Origin: Drosophila persimilis
Taxonomy: Eukaryota > Arthropoda > Insecta > Diptera > Drosophilidae
Length of the DNA: 64,000 nucleotides
Assembly (NCBI RefSeq): GCF_003286085.1
Contig: NW_020825331.1
Coordinates: forward strand, 682,001 to 746,000
Reading direction: 5' to 3'
Below are positions 39,401 through 49,973 of this stretch, one piece after another. The notes below the pieces were generated by a model. The model was not told the origin of the DNA. It saw nothing but the letters and a program-made list of their open reading frames with translations, and did not search any database. The translations under genes and the position numbers were made by a program. Numbering within the stretch: the first letter of the stretch is position 1; each line of letters opens with the position of its first letter.

Positions 39401-39708
39401 GTGAAATCGGCAAAAGGCGAACAACATTGCAGCATTATTCCCAATATAAAACCCAATTCGGCGACGGCAACGGCTACGGGTATGGGTTTGGGTTTGGGTT
39501 TGGGCAGTTCTGAATTGAAATTATCTGGCGAAAAATTGCAATTTTCATGCTCAGCAACACATGCCAAGGCACAGCCAAAGCCAGAGCCGGGGCATTGAGA
39601 GCACAACAAAAAGGACGGACAAACTGTGTGTGTACCTGTGTGACTGTGTCTCTCTCTTGATATATATTTTGTTCTCCCTAAATGGTCGTGTGAGTCAGGT
39701 TTTTGCCA

Positions 39709-39737
39709 GGACCCGGACCCGGACCCGGACCAGGACC
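39709..39737. repeat. (GGACCC)n hexanucleotide array
   Basis: About five copies. The same hexamer recurs at 46.97-47.00 kb. Confidence 0.95.
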
Positions 39738-42368
39738 AGCTGAATGTTGCAAAGTCCTGGCCAACGCGCGCCACTCAGCACTCGGTACAATTGCTGTGCA
39801 GTTGGTCGTAATAATGTCATCAAATTGGCCGTGCGATACAAAAATGATTGCTCTGCCCCCGTGGCAAATGGCACATGGAGAGGAGGATTTTAAAAATAGT
39901 GAAATAACAAAATGAGCTGGAAAGTGGTTCATATGAGAACGGAATCAAAGATATGGCAAAGAATTATGAAGGGATTTTTATGGGAAATCCAATGATTCTT
40001 CTCCTAAAAGTTATTCAAGTACATTTCAATGAACAATCACCTCAAAGTCCATCAGTACACCAGTTGGCTCTGGCAGTTGGCGTCCCACTTCTAAGCCAAT
40101 CTCCCATCACCGTCCATTCCCAAGAGCTGAGCTCCATTGCAATTGTTGTTGGACATTTAATTTGTATTTTATTTGATAGTGCTTGTGCATTCTCTCGACT
40201 ATCGTGAGTGAGTTTTGAGTTTTGTGTCGTTTATCCGATGGGTTTCCGGCCCGGGTTTCTCGCCCTTTCCGCACTTCTTCCCTCCGATTCCGCACGTTGT
40301 ATCGCTTAATCCTGCAGACGTCCAACCCGACCACACTCTCATTCTCATTCTGATTCTGAATCTGCTGCTGTAACAGTATCTGCATCTGAATCGAGGTCTC
40401 CCGGTTCCCAGTGTTCAAGTGTGTTTTATTTGCATGTTGGTAAAGTTTCAAAAAACGGAAGAGCAGAGCAGAGGAGCGGAGAGAAGCGTACAATGGAAAC
40501 TTTTGTCGGTGCGGCGGTTGCCGCTGAGGTTGATTCCCGAACAGAAGGGGAAGGAGTCCTCCGGTCCGTGGCCGTGCCCGTGCCCGGGCACAAATGTCGC
40601 GTCTCAGGGGCGGCAATTACGACAGTTTAATTATGATGCAAGTTTTTGCTGCTTTGCGCCAAACAATGGGCGCGGATCGACGGGCCTAACAGCTTCATTC
40701 CAGGCGGTCGTGCCCTGGACAATGCCCTCGATTCTCGCTCTCCCTAGATTCCCCCCTCATTCCCTCTGGGCTTAATCCGTTGCGCATGCGCCTTGGCCCT
40801 TGGGTCGACTTTTGGTCACTTCCGCGGTCAAGTTGGATGACTAGCAGCAGCAGCCTTAGGCCAATCTGGCGCACCCAGTGGTCAAGCATTGGCTGTCGTT
40901 TACCGCCTTCTTTCCTCTTCTTTGTCATGTGGTGCTGCTGGAAATGGGAGCAGGCTGCTTATCTACACGTACAGCTGATTCCGTCGACCTCATGCCGTGT
41001 CCAGTACGAGTCCCAGACACTGGCCTAATTGCCTCCGTCAGACAGAGCGACAGACCGACAGAAACAGTCACCGACAATCGACAGACGACAAACGACAGTT
41101 GCCAAATCTGAACAGCTGTCAGAGCTGGTAGGAGCGATCTGTGCTAGATGGTAAATAGATCAGGTAGCGATAGACATATCGAGATCGAAGCAGGAATTCA
41201 GCAGGAATCGAGCAGAGGCGCGCCAAAAACAGCACCCAGGACTCGGCTTGGGACTCGGGATTCCAATTACATTTTGGGTCCGCTTACATGCTGTTGTGTG
41301 TTGCTCCCGATGCTGTCAAAATATGTAACCTACTCCTCCATCCTCCATCCAACATCCACATCACTCTTTAGCAAAGTGCTTCCAGTTAAAGGAAAACAAA
41401 AAAAAAACAAATGAGCATATTGATTAAGTAATAAGCTGGAAATGGGTTCGAGTTCGAGTTCGAGAGTCCGGTGCTTGTGTGCGTTTTGTTTTTGGGTTAG
41501 GGTTCGAGTTCGGGCTCGGGTTGGGTTTCCCGTTTCCTCGTAGGTGCCACTTGCCACTTGCTGCCCCGTCCTCGTTCCCGTCCCCGCATTGACAACTCAC
41601 TTTGCCAAGTGCTTCCCATTAATCCAGTCTCGGGCTGAGGCTGAGGGCCAACTGCTGTTTTGGTTTTTAGCAGCAACTGCAACATAAATCAGAGCGGACA
41701 CACATAGTGGCGCCACGTCGAGATCCGATCAGATCAGATCAGATCAGATGAAAATTGGTATACGAATTTTTTGGTAAATGTAACAATTACATGTTTGTAT
41801 ATATAATATAATTGTGTAATACCTCCTGTTACCTCCAGACATTATCGAGGATTCCATTGTTCATCGGATGATATCCCTTCCATGGACTTCAACTTGTAGA
41901 GGCCTTGTAGAGTTCACTCTCTGGTCTCTAGCTCCTAGCCTGGAGTTCCAGCCCAGTGGGCTCTATGGACTGTGACATGGCACACTATTTGTACAGCCAG
42001 GGGTTCCACATCATCAATCCTCGTGCCTCGGGTGTCCTCTGGAGTGGAGTGCTCAAATATTCTTCTAAGGCTTCGCTGCTGACATTCAAACCCTTTTTCG
42101 CCCCAACAACCAGGACAACAGTCCCCCCTTCATTGGTTGTCCTTCATTAGCCAGGAGCTTTGCAGGCAAACAGGCCAAATATAATATTATTTTACATGGC
42201 CAAACAATGCGACAACGCCGCTCCCCCCACGTCCCGCCACTCCACTCCACATTTGCTGGTAAACACGCGGCAACGCGGTGCGAAGGTGTAAAAGTCAAAA
42301 CAATGACAAGAAAATTAGCTATAAATGCTGCTGCCTGGCCCCCCATTTTTTTCGTACTTTTTCCAGGT

Positions 42369-43090
42369 TTTTATACCCGATACTCAAAATGGGTATTGGG
42401 GTATATTAGATTTGTGGTGAAAATGGATGTGTGTTACGGCCAGAAGGAAGCGTTTCCGACCCCATAAAGTATATATATTTTTGATCAGCATCAATAGCCG
42501 AGTCCATTGAGCCCTGTCTGTCTGTCCGCAAAGGACGAAAATCTGGGGCATCCACAAATCTCAGAGACTATTAAGTCTAGAGTTACCAAATTTGCTATCC
42601 ACACTCCTGTTAGATCTCATTATTAAACGTATATTTCAAAATTTCGTTACCCTCTATTTTTTATTTTTTTGAGTTTTATTTTAAGCAAAAAAATAAAAAT
42701 CAAAAATAATAATTCAATAATAAGAATCCAAAATAATAATTACTCATTAAAAATCAAAAATAATAATTATTCAATAACAATCAAGAATAACAATTATAAC
42801 AATAATTATTCAATAAAAATCAAGAATAATAATTATGATAATAATTATTCAATACAAATCAAGAATAATAATTATAATAATAATTATTCCATAAAAAACA
42901 AGAATAATAATTATACAAATAAAAATCAAAATTATTATAATGATATTTTTATGTCTCTCTCGCACGCACTCTTTGTCGTGTCGTGTCGGCCACATTTTAG
43001 CGTCGTCTGGTGGAGCAGAGCCATACTGACTAAGTATCGGGTGTAAATGTAGAGTTGCGGTCGCCGCAGAAACTCACAACGTTCCCCCAC
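42369..43090 (+). mobile_element. DINE-1/INE-1 (mini-me) non-autonomous Helitron-type element
   Basis: The left end (TTTTATACCCGATACTCAAA) and the following motifs GGGGTATATTAGAT, GGAAGCGTTTCCGACC, AAGTATATATATTTTTGATC, CAGCATCAATAGCCGAGTC and a short GTCT/GTCC run match the DINE-1 core that I recognise from many Drosophila species. The right end carries AAGTATCGGGTGTAAATG and ends near GTTCCCCC, the counterpart of the family's terminal hairpin region. Internal motifs such as GGACGAAAATCTGGGGCATC are also present. It encodes no protein; such copies are mobilised in trans by Helitron relatives. The copy is fairly intact at both ends but its middle is replaced by an A/T-rich minisatellite. Boundaries are good to about 10 bases on the left and 30 on the right. 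Confidence 0.85.
42685..42945 (+). repeat. A/T-rich minisatellite inside DINE-1
   Basis: About seven imperfect copies of a unit near 36 bp built on ATTCAATAAAAATCAAGAAT followed by AATAATTATAATAATAATT. One frame stays open through it and would encode an Asn/Ile/Lys/Tyr-rich repeat, which is a by-product of the repeat rather than a gene. Confidence 0.8.
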
Positions 43091-45066
43091 GTTTTTTTGT
43101 TTTACAAGTAACAGCCGCACGAACCGAAAAGCAAATGGGGGAGACCCAGTGAGGGGGCAGAGTGCAAAACTGCTGGCAAGTCGATAAATAAACAAGTGGG
43201 GAAGACTGCCGGCTGCCGGTTGGGGGAGAAAGTACACAGAAGGTTGATTAATACGGCGGGCCAAAGGTCGGGTTAGCTCTGACAATAAACCATATTTAAT
43301 TTTACATGTGTATCCAGCATTCAGGATTCAGCATTCAGGATCCAGCTTGATGAGAGGGAGAGGGAGAAAGAGAGAGAGGGAGAGCCATGCCATGTAGACT
43401 CATGGAGAGGACAACTGGCGATGGAAAATACGTGTATCGTTAATTGGTTAATCAAATCTGAAAGGATTAAGAATAGATATTTGCTTAATATATTCTGTTT
43501 AAAATCTCTGATGTAGGGAACAATGTGCTCTAATTTCTGGTCAGAAAGTCTATTTATAACGGACTTCCCCAAACAGTCATGAAGCTGTATTTCACGGCCA
43601 TCTCTAAGGTCAAAAGTATGTTCTTTGATATTCTTTTGATCCCGAATTGAAAATACAGTAGAAGGTGGTGTGATTATAGGGAATCGATGATTCGGCTCTA
43701 GCCGAGGAGCACAAGGTTTGAAAAGGTCAAAGCTGCCCCAACGGAGGGTGTCCCCTCGTCTTCATCATCGCAGCTCGGTTTCTGCCCTTCAGTCCTGTTT
43801 TTTTCCCGCTCTCCCTGTCTATTCTTTATTGGGTTGGGGCTTGGGTTTTTTTTTTTGTTCCAGAGCTCCGCTAATGCTAACAATGTTAATTAGCGACGAA
43901 CGCCTTTTGTTTTAATTGTGCTCGCCATGCGAGGCCCGAGATTTGTGTGGGCTGGGGATGAGGATGGGGATGGGGGGTCTGCTACGTGGTTGGAGTTGCA
44001 GGAATGGTGAATGGTGGGTCGTCATTGCTGCTGCTGCTGCTTCTGCTGGCCAAGTTAATTGCATTTCTCGCAGAAGAATGCCTTTGGCCAGGGGCAGGGC
44101 CGGGGGAAGGGGTAGTGGCGGGGGGCTGGGGTGATGTGCTCCCGCTGCGTCATCTCAGCGACTGTTGGCACAACACGAATCAGGCCCTGGAAAACGGGTA
44201 GCGGGAGAGGGGTAGAGTCCTCCTCCGGCACTAATAAGGTTAGCACTTGAATGGGAATCAAAAACTATGCATGGACCACGGCCAGGGGTGGAGGGAAGCG
44301 AAGGGAAGGGAAGCTGAATTCGATTAAAATTACATTTTTCACTCTTCGACGGAGTTGCCTCGCTGCCGTCGCTGTGGCACAGCGAGGAACAGGACACGCA
44401 GCGTGAATCCTTTTGATTGTTGCTCGAATTTGCAACTTGTGCAACGCATTTAATTTTATTTCATTTGAGTTTCATTTGCCAATCGCACACTCCTGCCCCC
44501 CGCCCCCCAGCACTAGCACCATCTCCTCTGCTTCGTTTTTTTTTGTCCCATTCGACAACCCTTCGCCGGCCGAATCCTGCGCCACAGGACACTCACTCCC
44601 AGGGACTGGGGCGAGGATCGTCGCTGCACAGGAAGCAAAGCCGGCCACGTTGTGGGCTCACGTACCCGGCCACAAGCGAGGTCTACCAGAGCAACCCCGA
44701 AACGTCCTCATCGTCCTGCGTCCTGCGTCCTCCGTTCTCCGTTCTCCGTCCACAGAGTACTCGTCTGGGAAGTCCTCGGAGTCCTCCTCATCAAAAAGGA
44801 CACTTGACGGGTACAACAAAAGCCGATGTTGTGTCGCTGCCACCGTTTGCTATTTTATTTCTATTTGCCTCATTCATTCGCTTGCAGCCAGCTTTTAGCG
44901 CTGCCTTTTGTCCGTGTCTCTCTCTTTCTCTGTCTCTGTGTGTCTCCTTCCCTCTGTATACCCATCTCTCTCTCTCTCTCTAGCCTTCTCCGAGTGCTCG
45001 TCCGCTGTGCCCCTGATTATCCTTTCAATTAAATTGTAGCGTAACATTTTCCACATCGTTGCCAAC

Positions 45067-45075
45067 AGTCAGTCA

Positions 45076-45109
<34 letters not shown>
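45067..45109. repeat. (CAGT)n then (CAGC)n array
   Basis: Three CAGT units followed by about seven CAGC units. Confidence 0.95.
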
Positions 45110-45110
<1 letters not shown>

Positions 45111-45343
45111 GACCGAGTCCCCAGAAAGAGGTGGATCAACCCAGAGAGAGAGAGGGAGACAGAAAGAGTGGCTGCCTTTGTTGCTGCCTTGCTTGCATCT
45201 AAGTAGAACGGCTGCTGGCTGCTGGCTGGCTGCCCTGTGTGCAAGTGCGTGTGAATACAACTGTGAGTGCGCTGAATGGTGAATAACGAGTGTGCGTGTG
45301 AGTCTTGACTGTTGATTTTGTTAATGGCCTCAGGCCCACTACT

Positions 45344-45363
45344 CCCCCCCCCCCCCCCCCCCC
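45344..45363. repeat. Poly(C) run of 20
   Basis: Twenty consecutive C, a rare homopolymer length in fly DNA. Length may be affected by sequencing error. Confidence 0.9.
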
Positions 45364-46941
45364 TCACTCCATTCCTGGCAATAAAGTCCTGGAGCCCTGA
45401 TCTATAGTCAAGATTTATCCACAAACCCAAATGCGAAGATCTTGATCTTCCAAATAAGTTTTAGGATCTTTGCAATCTACAAAATGATTGTGTGACTCTG
45501 GATGGCAGAGATGTGGTTGTATTTTCCATCTCTCTGTAGCTCATTAAATCTTGATATTAAAAACAAACATTTCATAGGAGAAGTATCTGTCACGCATTAC
45601 CCTGCAAAGCTCTCTGCAAAATGTACTTACTGACCCATCATTCAAAGAGCTGCACAGAGAGCGAGAGTGTGGGCCAGGGATCCCAATGATTTGAGCTGAT
45701 TTGAGGGGATTCCATCAGATGAGCTCTAAATCTGATTCCGTTTCTGTTTCTGTTTCGGTTTCTATCTCTGGGCCGGGGTTTTTATTATTTTTTTGGGGAA
45801 TCCTGCATAATATATGATATGATATAATATGATTTGCCTACACAAAACGAAAATCAACACGCACCGTGAGGGATAGATAGATGCACACGACAATCAACTT
45901 GTTCATAAAACATGAGAGTTTTTGAGCTGCCAGGGGGAACGGGGAACGGGGAACGGGTAGGAGGATGTGGCAGTAGCACGGCCGTGCGAGTGTCATATGT
46001 ATATGGGATGTGGCACGTGGGCGGGGCCTGTGAATGGTGGATGGTGTCGGCAATCAGTCAAATGTAATAATAAATAAATAAATCAGAAGCAAAAGCAGAA
46101 GCAGAGAACATATAAACAACGGGCACTCGGTTTAATGGAAGTACAAATGGAGCATTTCGGATTAGAAATCACAATCACGAAAATCAAAATACAAAATACC
46201 AACAAAAAATACGACTACATGCATGTACATGTACATATATATGTATATATGTATTTTCTCGGGGTATTGCAACTCTTTTCTATGGTCCGCCTTTTGGGCT
46301 GTCCGCTTAGACAAAATTTATTAGGCATTTCCTCAAGCAGCTGTCTCCGATCAGCTTTTCCTGCGCCCCGCTCTCAATCGACAATTCAAGGTGTCAGCCA
46401 GCAGGAATGAGTCCTCGAGTGGCAGTCCAATAGCTCGAGCCTCGAGGACTTCGTTTGCCGAATAGGCGGCACTATCAATAGGGGCCCCAAGAGGTTGGCA
46501 AACACAGGAGCGGAGCCAGCCGGACAACTAATGAATGGCAGTTCATTCAGCTACAGTGGAGCCTCGGAAAAGTTGCCATTCCATCCACTAATGGATATCC
46601 TAATTGACTGAAACGTATCCACTGTGGGACAGACATTATTTTTCGCATTGCTTTGCCATTGCCTTGCTGTGCATTGATTTGGCAGCCAGCTCCAAACAAA
46701 CAGCAAACAAGCAGCAAACAAACAGCAGACAAACAGCGAGTGAATCAACATACTAGATTCTATCCGGTTTCCAGTTCCATTTCCAGTTGCAGTTGCCGTT
46801 GAAGTTGCAACATTCAGGCCATGTCGCTGCTGTTATTTGTCGAGTGCGCATTTCCGCTTGGCCAAAACAAAAAAAGAGGAGAGGAATGGAATGGAATTCC
46901 TAAAAGAGTGGCAGGCAGAGGTGCGCCTATCTCCCATCTGG

Positions 46942-47001
46942 GACCCGTACCCCTACCCGTACCCGCACCCGGACGCGGACCCGGACCCGGACCCGGACCC
47001 A
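46942..47001. repeat. CCCGTA then GGACCC hexamer arrays
   Basis: Two related hexamers in succession. The minus strand has at least four GGG runs with three-base spacers in the right part. Confidence 0.9.
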
Positions 47002-47769
47002 GGTCGGTTGCTTTATGTCATGCGATACGTGTGCGTGAAGGGCGGAGGCATCACCTTTGTGACAGGCCCAATTCAATCAGCGGTAATTATGTCGCATGGA
47101 AATCATATCGTCCTGCCCAGATCTAGCTGTGTGAATTACACCAATGAGATCGGACCAGCACTAGGAGCAGGATAGGATTAGCTCATGCTGTTTATTTCCA
47201 CTGCCAATGAAATGGAGATTCTGCTCTGCAGCAGCACTTATGAATGAGATATGCCCTCTTGAATATTCCGATGGTTATCGGTGGGATTAGGGCCCGAGTA
47301 GAGGGAATAGTTACTCAACATTGGCCCTCAGTACAGGAGAGTGCCGGATGTTGATGCGATTTCCATCGCCTTCAACGGATTGCTGCAGCGACACCTGAGC
47401 CATCCTGGATACGATATCAAGCACCTTATCAGAGGTGTCACGGCATTCCCCCCTGAATCGAATATAAAACTTGCTTCGATTATATATCTTTATCTTTATC
47501 TTTATATGTATATTCTATTTATCTTTAAATAAAATTGAATTCTATTTAAATTCACTGTTTTTGCACGAATAAATACTCTTATTTGTATGGTTTTGTTTCT
47601 TTTTACTATGGCATTTTTCTCTGTAAAAACAGCGTCCTAATATGTGGATGGCTCTCAGTAAGGGCTGAGATTCAGCCCTGAAAATGTAGGCTTTGAAGTC
47701 GTTGTCTTTTTTCAATGGGAGATATACTTCAAATAACACAAAATTTGATCAGTTTTTGGAACTAATATA

Positions 47770-48081
47770 ATGGAAAAGCATGAAGAAGTAGAAGCTAAGG
47801 ATGAGGATGTGACACTTTCGATGGGGGCCCCTCGCTACCTCAAGGACGATTGCTCAATTTGTCTCGGCCCAAAGACGGAACCAGTGGCCGTGACCTGTGG
47901 ACACACATTCTGTTGTGCGTGCATCAATAGGTTGTTGTTGATGCCCCAATCCAATCGGGAGCGTCGCTGTCCGTTGTGCCGCGCCGAAATAACGGCACTT
48001 GGTCCCCGAGATGAGCCACTGCCAACTCCTCGAGTCCAGGCTATCTCTCCCAGTGTAATGGAGCTTTTCCTCCATCCATGA
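47770..48081 (+). CDS. Small TRIM-type RING finger protein (103 aa)
   Basis: Intronless frame of 103 residues from ATG at 47770 to TGA. A C3HC4 RING occupies residues 28-70: C28, C31, C43, H45, C48, C51, C67 and C70, spaced C-x2-C-x11-C-x-H-x2-C-x2-C-x15-C-x2-C. The pattern CSICL, EPVAV, CGHTFC and CPLCR matches the RING of TRIM-class E3 ubiquitin ligases, which bind an E2 enzyme through this zinc-bound fold. There is no B-box, coiled coil or C-terminal domain, so the protein is essentially the RING plus a short acidic N-terminus and a Pro-containing tail. An AATAAA lies 268 bases after the stop. It resembles the minus-strand RING gene at 23.4 kb. E3 activity and substrate are inference only. 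Confidence 0.85.
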   Translation: MEKHEEVEAKDEDVTLSMGAPRYLKDDCSICLGPKTEPVAVTCGHTFCCACINRLLLMPQSNRERRCPLCRAEITALGPRDEPLPTPRVQAISPSVMELFLHP

Positions 48082-48309
48082 TTTCCATTAATTAACATTA
48101 ATTGTTCAATTGTTACCTGTTAAATATACCAGCCTCTGGGGTGAATCAAATGAATCGATCCCTTTCGAAGTAGCTAAATTAACGCCAAAACAGTACAATT
48201 TGTTCAGGCAACGAGGCCAAGAATACGCCCAGTTATAGTTCTCCAGATGTTCCAGATGAACAAACTGCCAAAGGGATCACAGAAAAAAGAGCTACGGCAC
48301 TTAGGCCCA

Positions 48310-48490
48310 GACCCAATATGGCTTAAAATTATACCCCAGCATTATTACAATAAAAATCAGCCACAGACAGTACTGACATTTGTTCTTATTTGGGTATCCA
48401 GAATTTTGTGGTGAATGGGAATTATAGTATATATATTCCTGATCAGCATCAGTACCCGATTCAATTTTGGCCATATCTGTGAGGGTATAT
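48310..48490 (+). mobile_element. Decayed DINE-1 fragment
   Basis: Contains GTGGTGAATGG, then AGTATATATATTCCTGATCA, GCATCAGTACCCGATTCAAT and TTTGGCCATATCTGTGAGGG, recognisable but diverged versions of the DINE-1 core seen at 42.4 kb. The ends are not clear. It is clearly older than that copy. Confidence 0.6.
48349..48354 (+). promoter_or_regulatory. Possible polyadenylation signal for the 47.8 kb RING gene
   Basis: AATAAA downstream of the RING stop on the same strand. It lies beside a decayed DINE-1 segment, so it may be fortuitous. Confidence 0.35.
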
Positions 48491-48797
48491 GCTGTACAGC
48501 TGTGCCTAGGCCTGGATAATACTTGGCTACTGGGCTTGAATAATACTCTTATTTAATTCAAGAGATTGTTCCGGTAATTGGCTGGGTGATGTGTAGGAGG
48601 CTCTTGTGGGTCATCAGCAATCGGTCCTTGGTTGGGGACAGGGCCAGGCGCGTGACGTGGATTGGATGTCACCAGAATGAAGACAACGACAGAGACCACA
48701 ATTGCTCCGCACTCCAGAGTGTTGTAATAGAAGATAATTTTAGAGATAAATCGACTTGCAGGATTGAAGGAAACGCATTTAATATTTTCGAATTACA

Positions 48798-48960
48798 GCG
48801 CCTTAGGCGCCAAAAACGGCAACAAATGGAACTATTAAGCGTCGTGCGGCATCTATTGGCGATGACTTTTACTGTTGACTATGGCGCCACTTGATTGAGA
48901 TACAGGGGCGCTGCTGACATTAATCCTTGCGCTTGAAGATTCTGCCGTCCGATGGCGCCA
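48798..48960. promoter_or_regulatory. Cluster of GCGCC/GGCGCC sites
   Basis: GGCGCC occurs at 48806-48811, 48883-48888 and 48954-48959, with further GCGCC, TTGGCG and GGGGCGC matches between. Two have the form ATGGCGCCAC, close to the GCGCCACCT core bound by Drosophila CTCF and related insulator factors. It sits between the plus-strand RING gene and the tail of the shakB domain. Binding is an inference. Confidence 0.3.
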
Positions 48961-48976
48961 CATCGCGTGTAAAAAT

Positions 48977-49001
48977 CATGTAGAAATTAAATTTCTACAT
49001 G
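48977..49001. repeat. Perfect 25-bp palindrome
   Basis: CATGTAGAAATT, a single A, then AATTTCTACATG: twelve-base arms that pair perfectly around one base. It lies in unique-looking sequence, about 240 bp outside the compositional edge of the predicted shakB 3'UTR block. Confidence 0.9.
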
Positions 49002-49938
49002 TCTCATGCTGTCAGCAACAGATACAACAGATAATTGTCTGGAAAGGGAATGAGTCTCTTTCCTCCTTGCAATCGAAGGAATGCACTTCCATTACGCACT
49101 TAACCCCCTTAGCTCTAACATACATCCGAAAAAAAGCCATTTGATGTTTATGTATATTTCGTAACAAATCGAAAATTGTTTTTATTACTTTCTGATCAAA
49201 ATCATACAACGTTCTCAATTCGTTTTGTTGATTACTCAATTATCGCATTATAATAATGTGTTTTGTTTTTGTTTTTGGGTTTTCGCTTTTCTTTTGTTTT
49301 GTTGTTGTTTTTTTTTTTGTATTTTGTATTTTTAATCATGTTGGTTTTGTTTGGTTTTACGTTTGTTGCTTGCTTTCTTTAATAATAATTTATAATTATA
49401 ATAATTTATATAATAATATTTTTATAATATTACTTGGTAATTTATTAATTCTCATCTTCCTCGTGTCCGCCCAGATGAGGGCTGGGGGCGTGGCACGGTG
49501 GGGCAGAGCCAGGGGAGATAGAGAGATAGAGGGGTGGTCTCTGGTCATCCCAAGCCCCAGCCCAACCGTCCAACCCTCCAACCCGCCCCCCGCCCCCCAA
49601 CGGGCACTGGCGTCAGGCCTCAGCCTCTGGCTTTGTTCTTTCGTGTGTCTTTGCCCTTCTTCTCATTTACTTTTACCTTTAATTTTATTTTTACTTTACT
49701 GCATATGATTTTTGCTTTGTTTTGCCATTTTGGGGCTTTGGTTTCTTTATTTTTTTTTTCATTTGGTTTTTATGTAATGCGCCTGCTGCAATAATTTTAG
49801 TTTTGTAAAATTAACTAGTCGTAAAATGTGTGTGTGTAGGTGTGGGTGTGGGTGTGGGTGTGGGTGTATGTTTACTTATGTGGCTGTCTGTCTGTGTGTA
49901 TCTGTCTGTCAGTTCAGTGTGTTCGGGGGAGGGGGTGC

Positions 49939-49973
<35 letters not shown>

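Larger units (their letters stand above)
32766..42368. other. Intergenic DNA with short tandem arrays
   Basis: No gene supported over 9.6 kb. A 314-codon frame at 38654-39598 crosses a CAGAA array and has no recognisable domain. Arrays include GGCTGTA (34.2 kb), GAGC/GA (35.28 kb), CAGTCT-type (36.4 kb), GGGTTT (39.49 kb), GGACCC (39.71 kb) and GATCA (41.73 kb). Confidence 0.6.
43091..47769. other. Intergenic DNA between DINE-1 and the RING gene
   Basis: Contains AG-rich runs near 43.36 kb, CAGC arrays near 45.07 kb, a 20-base C run at 45344, a CCCGTA/GGACCC array near 46.95 kb and a TTTATC array near 47.49 kb. A two-strand open stretch at 47.3-47.47 kb is noted under findings. No gene supported. 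Confidence 0.6.
48082..49239. other. Spacer between the RING gene and the strand-biased block
   Basis: Holds the decayed DINE-1 piece, the GGCGCC cluster and the 25-bp palindrome listed separately. A 102-codon plus frame at 48586-48894 has no recognisable domain. Confidence 0.5.

Noticed and set aside
38654-39598. 314-codon plus frame
   Set aside because: Crosses CAGAA and GGGTTT simple arrays, has no domain and no splice context; composition matches the spacer around it.
42669-43046. 125-codon Asn-rich frame
   Set aside because: Entirely explained by the minisatellite inside DINE-1.
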